From Micromonosporaceae bacterium (GTDB taxonomy: Bacteria > Actinomycetota > Actinomycetes > Mycobacteriales > Micromonosporaceae): a stretch of DNA of 25,763 nucleotides. The notes beneath the pieces are model-generated. The model did not search any database. It was not told the origin of the DNA and saw nothing but the letters and a program-made list of their open reading frames with translations. Positions within the stretch are counted from its first letter, which is position 1. The number at the start of each line of letters is the position of its first letter. The position numbers and the translations under genes are program-made. Where the stretch lies: positions 1 through 25,763 of the forward strand of contig JADGGF010000009.1 of NCBI GenBank assembly GCA_019690055.1, in the 5' to 3' direction. Of this stretch, positions 1-7,243 are shown in pieces.

Positions 1-365
1 AAGCCGTAGTTGGGCTGGGCGGGATCGGGATGATCCGGCAGTTCGGACACGTCGGTGCCACCCGGCGCCCGGACGACCCATGCCGGTTTGAGCAGCAGCC
101 GCTGCGGGGGCGGCGTGGCGGCGCGGGAGGGCGTCGGATCGGCGGGAGTGGCCGATTCGACCGGGCCGGCGAGCAGCCGGGGCGTCACGATGCTGGCGGC
201 GACGAGCACCCCGACCCCGGCCAGCGCGACAAATGATCTTTGTAGTTGCCTTTTGCGATGTCTCCGGTGCGCCTCGTCGAGGGCGGGCGGATCGGCTGGC
301 ACGCCAGCGGCGGCCCGACGCAGGGCGTCGGGGACAGCAACGTCCTCTGTGGACTGGTTGGTCAC
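1..365 (-). CDS. Membrane protein coupled to ECF sigma factor (partial, C-terminus outside window)
   Basis: A GTG start at 365 opens a frame that stays open to the window edge, giving about 121 residues. It begins VTNQSTEDVAVPDALRRAAA. A cytoplasmic segment rich in charged residues (AHRRHRKRQLQRS) is followed by one hydrophobic helix at about residues 45-66 and a Pro/Thr-rich external stretch. The start overlaps the stop of the upstream sigma gene as GTGA, so translation is probably coupled. One helix directly behind an ECF sigma factor is the layout of an anti-sigma factor or a sigma-regulated membrane protein. I see no zinc-binding HxxxCxxC motif in the visible part. No family recognised; the anti-sigma role is inference from position. 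Confidence 0.75.
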   Translation of the reverse strand, partial: MTNQSTEDVAVPDALRRAAAGVPADPPALDEAHRRHRKRQLQRSFVALAGVGVLVAASIVTPRLLAGPVESATPADPTPSRAATPPPQRLLLKPAWVVRAPGGTDVSELPDHPDPAQPNYG

Positions 366-883
366 GGTGTCTTCTCGATCAGGCTGGCGCGAAGCGTGGC
401 GAGGGCGCGAGCCAGGCGGCTCTTCACGGGTCCCTCGGCGATGTCCAGCGCGGCCGCGGTCTGCGCCGTCGACATGTCCAGCAGGACGCGGCACACCACG
501 ACCGCGCGGCTGCGGGTGTCGAGGCGACGCAGCGCCGCCAGCGCGGCGACGGCGTCGACGTCCATTGGCGCGGCCGCAGGGTCCAGGTCCGCGGGCAGTG
601 GGTGCTCGCGGCGACGTCGACGCCACCGGGAGGTGGCCCAGTTGAGGCCGACCCGGTACACCCAGCCGCCGGGGTTGTCCACTCTGGACACGTGGGACCA
701 CCGGGCGTACGCCCGTGCCATCGCCTCGGCCGTCGCGTCCCGGGCCAGCTCAGGGTCGCCCACGGTCAGCGCGAGCGCCCGGTACACCCGGTCGGCCTGG
801 GCCCGGTAGAAGTCCTCGAAACTCTCGATACGAGCCGACGGGAGCGACTGGTCGATCGCCACGGCCGCGATGGATGACTCCAC
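362..883 (-). CDS. ECF (SigE-like) RNA polymerase sigma factor
   Basis: A 173-residue sigma-70 family protein with region 2 and region 4 only. Region 2 covers about residues 20-90 (FEDFYRAQADRVYRAL, then DNPGGWVYRVGLNWATSRWRRRRR). Region 4 covers about 112-170 and carries the helix-turn-helix STAQTAAALDIAEGPVKSRL. It would direct RNA polymerase to a small regulon. The GTG start at 883 is chosen because the sigma region begins soon after it and the upstream sigma gene stops at 931. No good Shine-Dalgarno sequence is seen. It lies 47 bases behind the ECF42 gene on the same strand and overlaps the next membrane-protein gene by four bases. Confidence 0.9.
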   Translation of the reverse strand: MESSIAAVAIDQSLPSARIESFEDFYRAQADRVYRALALTVGDPELARDATAEAMARAYARWSHVSRVDNPGGWVYRVGLNWATSRWRRRRREHPLPADLDPAAAPMDVDAVAALAALRRLDTRSRAVVVCRVLLDMSTAQTAAALDIAEGPVKSRLARALATLRASLIEKTP

Positions 884-930
884 GGTGAGTACACGCCGGG
901 CGGTCGGGATTGGTTCCCGGGGCGGGCGAG

Positions 931-2187
931 TCAGGCCTTCTCCGCTGCCGCGGCCGCCCGCTGCATCAGCAGGGTGCGCTCGAGCTGGGTCGGGGCGAGG
1001 TCGGCGGCCTGCTCGAGCAATTCGGCCGCTTCGCCGTGCCGGCCCAGGCGCATCAGCACATCCGCGCGCACCGCGCCGTACAGGTGGTACCGCCGCATCC
1101 GGGGATCGTCGGCGATCGCGTCGAGCACCGCCAGCGCGGCCTCCGCGCCGTCGGCGTGCAGCAGGGCGACCGCCCGGTTGAGCTCCACCACTGGCGAGGG
1201 GGCCACCTGAGCCAGCGCCTCGTAGAGCGCCGCGATCGCCTCCCAGTCGGTCTCGGCGAAGCTGCGGGCGCGGGCGTGCACGGCGGCGATCGCCGCCTGC
1301 AGCGTGTACGGGCCGAGCGGGCGCCCCAGCCGCGTCGCCCGGTTGAGCGCGGTGAGCCCGTGGGCGATGAGCGTACGGTCCCAGCGCGAGCGGTCCTGGT
1401 CGGCCAGCAGCACCGCCTCGCCATGGGGACCGACCCGGGCCGCGAATCGCGAGGCCTGCAGCTCCATGAGCGCAACGAGGCCGTGGACCTCGGGCTCCTT
1501 CGGCAGCCACGCGGTCAGCCGCCGGCCGAGCCGCATCGCCTCCTCGGCCAGGTCCCGGCGGACCCACGTCTCGCCCGAGGTGGCCGAGTACCCCTCGTTG
1601 AACAGGAGGTAGACGACCTCGAGCACCGCGGCCAGCCGGGCCGGCAGTTCGGCGTCCGACGGCAGTTCGAACGGTACGTGCGCCTCGGCGAGGGTCCGCT
1701 TGGCGCGGGAGATGCGTTGGCCGATGGTGGCCGGCGGCACGAGGAACGCGCGAGCGATCTCCTCGGTGGACAGGCCGGCCACCATCCGCAGCGTCAGCGC
1801 CGCCCGCGACTCGCGGGACAGCACCGGATGACAGGCGATGAACACCAGGGCGAGCGTGTCGTCGCCCTGGTGCTCGTCGCCCGGCTCGGTCACGGCAGCG
1901 GTGAGGCTCTCGTCCGGAAGCACCCCCGCCGCGATCTGGGCGTACCGCTCGGACCGCCCCTGCTCCCGACGGATCAGGTCGACCGCCCGCCGCCGGCCCA
2001 CGGTCATCAGCCATGCCGCGGGGTTGTCCGGGATGCCTTCGTCGGGCCACTGGCGCAGGGCCGCGGCGAACGCCTCCTGAGCCAGGTCCTCGGCCAGGCC
2101 CACGTCGTTGACCAGGCGGGTCAACGCGGCGACGAGGTGGGCGGACTCGCGACGCCAGACCGCCTCGACCGTACGACGGATGTCCAT
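931..2187 (-). CDS. ECF42-family sigma factor with C-terminal TPR-like extension
   Basis: A 418-residue protein. Sigma region 2 is at about 10-80 (RLVNDVGLAEDLAQEAFAAA, then DNPAAWLMTVGRRRAVDLIR). Region 4 is at about 130-180 (LTLRMVAGLSTEEIARAFLV, then TIGQRISRAKRTL). A long C-terminal helical extension has TPR-like repeats (ELNRAVALLHADGAEAALAV, then YHLYGAVRADVLMRLGRHGE). This architecture, downstream of a DGPF/YciI protein, is diagnostic of group ECF42, which has no conventional anti-sigma factor; the C-terminal domain is thought to control activity. The ATG at 2187 lies 44 bases after the DGPF gene's stop, so the two are probably one transcript. Confidence 0.95.
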   Translation of the reverse strand: MDIRRTVEAVWRRESAHLVAALTRLVNDVGLAEDLAQEAFAAALRQWPDEGIPDNPAAWLMTVGRRRAVDLIRREQGRSERYAQIAAGVLPDESLTAAVTEPGDEHQGDDTLALVFIACHPVLSRESRAALTLRMVAGLSTEEIARAFLVPPATIGQRISRAKRTLAEAHVPFELPSDAELPARLAAVLEVVYLLFNEGYSATSGETWVRRDLAEEAMRLGRRLTAWLPKEPEVHGLVALMELQASRFAARVGPHGEAVLLADQDRSRWDRTLIAHGLTALNRATRLGRPLGPYTLQAAIAAVHARARSFAETDWEAIAALYEALAQVAPSPVVELNRAVALLHADGAEAALAVLDAIADDPRMRRYHLYGAVRADVLMRLGRHGEAAELLEQAADLAPTQLERTLLMQRAAAAAEKA

Positions 2188-2231
2188 ATCGCCAACTCAG
2201 CTCGGTCGACCGTACCGCCTGACCGTCAGGC

Positions 2232-2660
2232 CTAGCCCCGCTGGGCGCGCAGCTGCTCGGCCATGCGGGCCTCCCGCTCCTTGAGCTCCGGGGTCAGCGC
2301 GTCGCCGAAGTCCTCGTCCTCGGCGAACGGCCGGATCTCCAGCACACCGTACGCGCCCGACGGGTCGGTGGGGCACTGCCGGGCCCACTCCACAGCCTCC
2401 TCCAGCGAGCTGACCTGCCAGATCCAGTACCCGCCGATGATCTCCTTGGCCTCGGTGAACGGGCCGTCCACGACGGAGGTCGTGCCGCCCTGGAAGACGA
2501 TCTGGGCGCCGTTCGCGCTGGGCTTGAGCCCGGCCGCGTCGAGCATGATGCCGGCCTTGACCAGGCGCTCGTTGTAGGCGGCCATCGCCTCGAAGAGCTC
2601 GGTGGTCGGGGCCTTCCCCTCGTCGGCCGGGGTTCCCTTGACCAGGACCATGACCTTCAT
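2232..2660 (-). CDS. YciI/DGPF-domain protein
   Basis: A 142-residue protein beginning MKVMVLVKG. It carries the family signature VVDGPFTEAKEIIGGYWIWQ at about residues 68-87, followed by EEAVEWARQCP and a conserved GVLEIRPF. DGPF proteins are small, ferredoxin-like alpha/beta proteins genetically tied to ECF42 sigma factors; their biochemical role is not established. The start at 2660 is fixed by a strong AAGGAGG eight bases upstream; an upstream in-frame ATG at 2732 has no such site. The downstream neighbour is the ECF42 sigma gene. Confidence 0.95.
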   Translation of the reverse strand: MKVMVLVKGTPADEGKAPTTELFEAMAAYNERLVKAGIMLDAAGLKPSANGAQIVFQGGTTSVVDGPFTEAKEIIGGYWIWQVSSLEEAVEWARQCPTDPSGAYGVLEIRPFAEDEDFGDALTPELKEREARMAEQLRAQRG

Positions 2661-2737
2661 GACAGTCCTCCTTTGTTCGGTGGCCAACCTCCGTCGGTGG
2701 CCTTCGTGTTCCGGGGCTTTCTTGCCCGACACCCCTT

Positions 2738-2766
2738 CGTCGAACCGGTGACCGCGCTTTTCGACA
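2738..2766 (-). promoter_or_regulatory. Candidate ECF42-dependent promoter upstream of the DGPF gene
   Basis: On the minus strand TGTCGA (2766-2761) is followed about 18 bases later by CGAC/CGACG (2742-2738). From memory this matches the reported ECF42 promoter form, with a TGTCGA-like -35 and a CGA-containing -10. It lies about 75 bases before the DGPF start, giving a leader of roughly 70 bases. Such a site would make the DGPF-ECF42 pair self-activated. Motif match only. Confidence 0.45.
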
Positions 2767-2942
2767 TCCCACCAAGATTTTTTTCCGGACGGGCGGGTTC
2801 CCGGGCGGTACGCCCCGGGGCGCCCTCCGCAAAGCCCTCCGCCACGCCCTCAACACCGCGCGGCGAACCGGCCGAGCGCGTCGACCAGGACCTCCCGCAG
2901 GCCGGGCTGGCGGCACCTGCTTGCTCAGCGAGTAGGCCGCCG

Positions 2943-3359
2943 CTACGACTCCAGGAATGGGTTGGTCACCTCAACGCCGTCGTACACCGCCCCGTGGGCG
3001 AGATCCTCTGTGAGGATCCGCTGGCAGCCGGCCCGTTGTGCGGCAGCGACCATGAGCGCGTCCCAGTGTGAGAGCTGCCACGTCTGGCCGGCCTGGACGG
3101 CGGCCAGCACGAGAGAGGAGTCCACGGTGACACACACGAGTTTGGCCATCTCGTCGAGGACCGCCGCTGCGACTGCGGCCGGCAGCGGCACGGCCAGCTT
3201 GCGGGTGGTCACGACGTAGAACTCGTTCATGACCTGGGTTGACACCGCCGCGTCGAGGGTGGTGCGTAGAACCTGCTGAGCGATGGCTTGCTTGCGTGGA
3301 TCGGCGGTATCGAACGCGTAGACGAAGATATTTGTGTCTAGGAATGAACGGCTACTCAT
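2943..3359 (-). CDS. PIN-domain ribonuclease toxin (VapC-like)
   Basis: A 138-residue protein starting MSSRSFLDTNIFVYAFD. The PIN acidic residues are visible: D8 (FLDTN), E46 (MNEFYVV), D100 (HWDALMVAAA) and the ILTEDL segment with E118/D119. PIN toxins are Mg-dependent RNases that cut tRNA, rRNA or mRNA when the antitoxin is lost. The ATG at 3359 overlaps the end of the antitoxin gene by eight bases (TATGAGTAG), which supports coupling and rejects an upstream in-frame start at 3398. All catalytic residues look intact, so it is probably active. Confidence 0.93.
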   Translation of the reverse strand: MSSRSFLDTNIFVYAFDTADPRKQAIAQQVLRTTLDAAVSTQVMNEFYVVTTRKLAVPLPAAVAAAVLDEMAKLVCVTVDSSLVLAAVQAGQTWQLSHWDALMVAAAQRAGCQRILTEDLAHGAVYDGVEVTNPFLES

Positions 3360-3582
3360 AGATGTCGTCCCGGCGCCAGGTGCGGCCGCCGTCACCACTG
3401 GATGCCGTGCTGTCGTGAGCGAGGCCGACGATGCGCAGGAGGGCGGGTGAGACCTGGTCGACGCCCGCGAACGTCTCGAGGAAGTCGCGCACGATGGCGT
3501 TCACCGTTGTCCCCCGCTCAGCGGCACGGACCCTAGCCCGGCGGAGCAGGTCATCGTCGATACTGAGCGTCAGATTCGCCAC
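3352..3582 (-). CDS. Ribbon-helix-helix antitoxin
   Basis: A 76-residue protein. Residues 1-40 are a ribbon-helix-helix DNA-binding fold: strand ANLTLSIDDD, helix LLRRARVRAAERG, turn TTVN, helix AIVRDFLETFAG. The C-terminal part, ending GGRTWRRDDIYE, is the likely toxin-binding tail. The start is GTG at 3582. It precedes and overlaps the PIN toxin, and the pair should repress its own promoter through the adjacent inverted repeat. Confidence 0.92.
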   Translation of the reverse strand: MANLTLSIDDDLLRRARVRAAERGTTVNAIVRDFLETFAGVDQVSPALLRIVGLAHDSTASSGDGGRTWRRDDIYE

Positions 3583-3588
3583 GGAATC

Positions 3589-3610
3589 AGTGTAACACGG
3601 ATTACGTGTT
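3589..3610 (-). promoter_or_regulatory. Toxin-antitoxin promoter with operator; leaderless start likely
   Basis: AACACG-GATTA-CGTGTT (3594-3610) is a perfect 6-bp inverted repeat upstream of the antitoxin. The minus-strand -10-like hexamer TACACT (3594-3589) abuts it and ends six bases before the GTG at 3582, so transcription would start at or next to the start codon. An RHH antitoxin bound to the repeat would cover the promoter. Assignment is from sequence symmetry and position. Confidence 0.5.
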
Positions 3611-3774
3611 CGATGATCGATTAGCGCCCTGGTATGGCTACAGCGCGGCGACGTCGCCGAAGACTGGGCCGATCAGCCGCGGGCACCGAGGTCGTTGCGC
3701 TAGCTGGCTGGGCCTGGCGGGGTGGCGCGAACACGGGTACCCGAACTGATGGCGACTGTGCGAGGCTGGGCGGC

Positions 3775-4587
3775 ATGCGTGTCGAGACGATCGCCATCTA
3801 TCCCATCAAGGGCTGCCGCCGGGTCGAGGTCGACGAGGCGGTGGTCCAGCCGTGGGGGCTGGCGGCCGACCGCCGGTGGGTGGTGGTGGACGCCCGTACG
3901 GACGTGGCGCTCACGCTGCGCGACACCACCCGCCTGACCCAGATTCTTCCCATGCCCGATGGGGACGGCCTGGTGCTGCGGGCGCCGACTCAGCCCGACC
4001 TCGCGGTCGCGGCCCCGGTCGACGGTCCGCTCCGACAGATCAGGGTCGCGTTCTTCACGGGTCCGGCGCGCGTCGCCGACGCGTCGGCCCACGAGTGGCT
4101 CAGCGAGGTCCTGGCGCGGGACGTACGGCTCGTCTGGCTCGACGACCCGACCCGACGTCCGGTGGACGCGCGCTACTCGCGGCCCAGCGACCGGGTCAAC
4201 TTTGCCGACGTATTCCCGGTGTCGCTGGCCAACACCGCGTCCCTGGCCGCGCTGAACGACCTGATCCTTGAGTCCGACCCCCTGCACGAGCCCGTCCCCA
4301 TGACCCGGTTCCGCGCGAACATCGTCATGTCGGGTGCCCCCGCCTGGATCGAGGACGAGTGGATCGGGCGTCGCCTGCGCATCGGCGACGTGGTCCTCCG
4401 GGCGGTCAAGCCGACCGACCGGTGCGTCGTGACAACCATCGATGCAGAGACGGGGGAGAAGGGCCACGAACCCCTGCGGACCCTCGGCCGGCACCGCAAC
4501 GTCAACCAGGAACTGCTCTTCGCCATCTGCCTGATCCCGGACACCCAGGGCAAGGTCACCGTCGGCGACCCGATCACGGTGCTGTAG
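3775..4587 (+). CDS. MOSC domain-containing protein
   Basis: A 270-residue protein. The N-terminal MOSC beta-barrel begins MRVETIAIYPIKGCR and continues GLAADRRWVVVDA. The C-terminal MOSC domain includes MTRFRANIVMSG, then DVVLRAVKPTDRCVVTTID, with the conserved cysteine in DRC. The family, related to YiiM, YcbX and mARC, binds molybdenum cofactor and carries reductase or sulfur-transfer activity; the substrate here is unknown. The ATG at 3775 is preferred because the conserved barrel starts immediately; the upstream 47-residue extension is Arg-rich and unlike the family. Its 3' end faces the kinase gene across a hairpin repeat. Confidence 0.92.
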   Translation: MRVETIAIYPIKGCRRVEVDEAVVQPWGLAADRRWVVVDARTDVALTLRDTTRLTQILPMPDGDGLVLRAPTQPDLAVAAPVDGPLRQIRVAFFTGPARVADASAHEWLSEVLARDVRLVWLDDPTRRPVDARYSRPSDRVNFADVFPVSLANTASLAALNDLILESDPLHEPVPMTRFRANIVMSGAPAWIEDEWIGRRLRIGDVVLRAVKPTDRCVVTTIDAETGEKGHEPLRTLGRHRNVNQELLFAICLIPDTQGKVTVGDPITVL

Positions 4588-4599
4588 CCGCCTTGCGAC

Positions 4600-4654
4600 G
4601 TCAGGAGGGCGTCCTTGTTGGGCACCAGGCGTCAACAAGGCGTCCTTCCTGACA
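4600..4654. terminator. Bidirectional hairpin terminator / dispersed repeat, copy 1
   Basis: Arms 4600-4620 and 4633-4653 pair GTCAGGA and CCTTGTTG with their complements, with mismatches between, around the loop GGCACCAGGCGT. The last 34 bases (4621-4654) recur at 18837-18870 with one mismatch. The element sits between the convergent MOSC and kinase genes. There is no T-run, as is usual for actinobacterial terminators. Confidence 0.6.
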
Positions 4655-4664
4655 ACAAGAGCGG

Positions 4665-5891
4665 CTACAGGGCGGCGGCGACGTCGTCCAGGGCCTGGTC
4701 GATCACGCTGCGGACGCCGCGGCTCTCGCCACCCATCTCGACCGCGTACGCGAGGCCGAGCAGGGCGATCTCGGGCGGGAAGCGCTCGGCGTCGGCCAGG
4801 TTCATGGTCAGCAGCGGGCAGCACAGCAGCGCCGCCTTCAGGTACTCGCGCCACCGGGCCCGCAGCCAGCCGCGCCGGGCCAACTCGACCACGGTCGGCG
4901 TGAGGGTGTGCCGGACCTTGCTCTCGAAGAACATGCGCCGCACGGGGACCAGACGGTGGTCGTGCTCGACGACGATCGTCCCCGACTCCAGGCGCCCCGA
5001 GATCTTCAGGCGTCGGCGCATCTCCTCGGGGAAGTACATCCACATGGCGAACACGTTGTGGAACAGCGGCTTGGTCAGGTCCAGCAGCGGGTCGTGCCGG
5101 CCGGCGAAGGCGGGGTCGAAGTAGACCAACGAGTACGGCCGGCCCCGCAGAAACACGTTGCCGTTGTGCGCGTCGCCGTGGCCGATGATCGAGGGTCCCC
5201 GAGCCGCGGGCGTCAGCAGGCGGATGCTGCGGGCCACGAGCTCGCCGAGAGTCGTCGCGTACTCCTGGCCGTTGATGCGCCACCGCAGGCGCATCAGCTC
5301 GCCGACGGCCACCGTCCCCATGGGCAGGGTGACCTTGGTCGTGTCCGCGTAGAACTGGCGGAACCGCGGGCCGGTCAGGCGGTGGTAGAAGAGCTGGTGC
5401 ACCGCGGCGGTGGCGCCGGCCGGGTGGCGGTGGCGCAGGGTGGCGCGGTAGATGTCGGCCAGCTCGCGGTCGGCCCGATGCTGGGCGGCGGTGAGCCCAC
5501 GCAGCAGCGTGCTGTCTCCGTTCTCGATCTGCCAGGCGACGTCGAAGACCGACGGGTCCTCGACCACCTCGTAGACCAGCAGTTGCCGGCCGGCCTGGGT
5601 GGAGGCGAAGACCGGTTGGATGACCGGGTAGCCGGCCTCGGCAAGCGAGGCGGCGTTGTAGTACTCGCCGATGACCGACCCCGGCTCGGTGTGCGTCTTG
5701 AAGAACAACCGCTTTCCGTCGGCGAGCGTGAGGAAGCCGTTGAAGGAGTTCAGCGACACGGCCAGCGGCCGCAGCTGCACCGCCACCACGTCCAGCGCCA
5801 GCGTCTGCTTCAGGAACTCCAGCAGCATCCGCTCGGCGCGGGCGCGGTCGGTGAACTGCGTCCGCTGAATCCGCGACAGCACATCATCCAT
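4665..5891 (-). CDS. APH-fold phosphotransferase (aminoglycoside/choline-kinase superfamily)
   Basis: A 408-residue protein. The N-lobe has the ATP lysine K65 (RLFFKTHTEP) and E76-type acidic residues (GEYYNAASLAEAG). The catalytic loop is IIGHGDAHNGNVF (about 236-247) and the metal-binding segment is VYFDPAFAGRHDPLLDLT (about 256-273). These are intact kinase motifs, so it should phosphorylate a small hydroxyl or amino substrate. The start at 5891 follows the HisD-like stop by 17 bases, making it the last gene of the histidine-type cassette. Self-resistance or a tailoring phosphorylation are both possible; the substrate cannot be read from sequence. Confidence 0.88.
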   Translation of the reverse strand: MDDVLSRIQRTQFTDRARAERMLLEFLKQTLALDVVAVQLRPLAVSLNSFNGFLTLADGKRLFFKTHTEPGSVIGEYYNAASLAEAGYPVIQPVFASTQAGRQLLVYEVVEDPSVFDVAWQIENGDSTLLRGLTAAQHRADRELADIYRATLRHRHPAGATAAVHQLFYHRLTGPRFRQFYADTTKVTLPMGTVAVGELMRLRWRINGQEYATTLGELVARSIRLLTPAARGPSIIGHGDAHNGNVFLRGRPYSLVYFDPAFAGRHDPLLDLTKPLFHNVFAMWMYFPEEMRRRLKISGRLESGTIVVEHDHRLVPVRRMFFESKVRHTLTPTVVELARRGWLRARWREYLKAALLCCPLLTMNLADAERFPPEIALLGLAYAVEMGGESRGVRSVIDQALDDVAAAL

Positions 5892-5908
5892 CGACGCAGG
5901 TATCCGCG

Positions 5909-7243
5909 TCAGCGGCCGGTGCGGGCCGAGACCCGGTCCAGCACGTGCCGGGCCGCCGCCGCGTGCGCCGGGAAGCCCTCGTACTCGGCGAGCGTGACCG
6001 CCACCTGCCCGATCGCGGCCGCGCCCTCGTCGCTGACGTAGGCGAAGCCCGAGCGCTTCATGAAGTCGAGGACGCCCACGCACGACTGGCTGCGGGCCAT
6101 GCGACCGGTGGGCAGGATCGCGTTCACGCCGATCACGAAGTTCCCGAACGGGATCGACGTGTTCTCGCCGAGCAGCACCTCGCCGGCGTGCACGATCCGG
6201 GGTAGCACCTCGAACGGGCGCTCGACGATCACCCGCAGGTGCTCGGGGGCCCACTCGTTGACGAAGTCGATCGACTCGGCCAGCGACGACGTGTGCACGA
6301 TGCCGCCGTACCCGGCCAGCACGGTCTGGACGAACGAGCGCCGCTGCTCGGGCAGCTCGGCCAGCAGGCCCGGGATGACCTTCTGCACGGCCGCGGCCAG
6401 CTCCTCGACGTGGGTGACGAGCAGAGCCGCCGAGTCGGGGCCGTGCTCGGCCTCCACCAGCAGCTCCCGCGCGACCAGTTCGGGGTCGGCGGTGCCGTCG
6501 CAGAGCACGATCGACTCGCTCGGGCCGGCCGGCGGACCCGGGTCGATCTCGGCCGAGAGCATGCGCTTGGCGGCCGACACGTACTGGTTGCCGGGGCCGA
6601 CGATCTTCTCGACCGGACGGACGGTCTCGGTGCCGTACGTCAGCGCGGCGACGGCCTGCGCCCCACCGACCTTGTAGATGGTGGTGACGCCGCACATCTG
6701 GGCGGCGACCAGCGACGCGGCGTCGACGGTCGCGTCCTCCCCGGGCGGCGTGCAGACCGCGATCTCCGGGACGCCGGCGATGACGGCGGGCGTGCACAGC
6801 ATCGTCATGACCGACGGGAACGAGCCCTTGCCCCGCGGCACGTAGAGGCCGACCGAGGCGATCGGAGTCCATCGCTCGCCGGCGATGACGCCCGGCCGCA
6901 CCTCGTGCATCCACGACGCCTGGGGGAGCTGGGCGCGGTGGTGCTCGCGGATGTTGGTGATGGCGACCTCGAGGGCGTCGGCCACCCGCGGGTCCAGGTC
7001 GCGCTCGGCCGCGGCGAATTCCTCGTCGCTGACCCGGATCGTCTCGGGCGTCAGGGTCACGCCGTCGAGCCGCTGCGTGTGCTCGATCAGGGCGGCGTCG
7101 CCCCGCGCGCGGACGTCCTCGATGATCTCGCGGACCGCGCCCTCGACGTTGCGGTAGTTCGCCCGGACCCGGCGTACCAGCGCCGTCCGCTCCTGCCGCG
7201 TCAGCTCGGCGAGCCGGTAATTGTTGATCTTAACTTCAGTCAT
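5909..7243 (-). CDS. Histidinol dehydrogenase-like protein with altered active site
   Basis: A 444-residue protein, full length for HisD. The fold signatures are clear: IASVGLYVPRGKG (129-140), KVGGAQAVAALTYGTET (191-207), VGPGNQYVSAAKR, ELLVEAEHGPDSA and WAPEHL. Compared with E. coli HisD from memory, the general base pair E326/H327 is kept (E334/H335), as are zinc ligands H262 (H267) and H419 (H427). However Q259 is E264, zinc ligand D360 is N368, and substrate-binding H367 is A375 (segment FGNFVIGVNAILPTG). Ordinary oxidation of histidinol to histidine is therefore doubtful. The start ATG overlaps the aminotransferase stop as ATGA. It may act on another amino alcohol. Confidence 0.9.
   Translation of the reverse strand: MTEVKINNYRLAELTRQERTALVRRVRANYRNVEGAVREIIEDVRARGDAALIEHTQRLDGVTLTPETIRVSDEEFAAAERDLDPRVADALEVAITNIREHHRAQLPQASWMHEVRPGVIAGERWTPIASVGLYVPRGKGSFPSVMTMLCTPAVIAGVPEIAVCTPPGEDATVDAASLVAAQMCGVTTIYKVGGAQAVAALTYGTETVRPVEKIVGPGNQYVSAAKRMLSAEIDPGPPAGPSESIVLCDGTADPELVARELLVEAEHGPDSAALLVTHVEELAAAVQKVIPGLLAELPEQRRSFVQTVLAGYGGIVHTSSLAESIDFVNEWAPEHLRVIVERPFEVLPRIVHAGEVLLGENTSIPFGNFVIGVNAILPTGRMARSQSCVGVLDFMKRSGFAYVSDEGAAAIGQVAVTLAEYEGFPAHAAAARHVLDRVSARTGR

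Noticed and set aside
362..2050. A 562-residue minus-strand protein
   Set aside because: Its N-terminal two thirds is an out-of-frame shadow of the ECF42 gene; only the last 173 residues are the real sigma factor.
3634..3774. N-terminal extension of the MOSC protein
   Set aside because: It is Arg-rich and unlike the family, and the conserved barrel starts at 3775.
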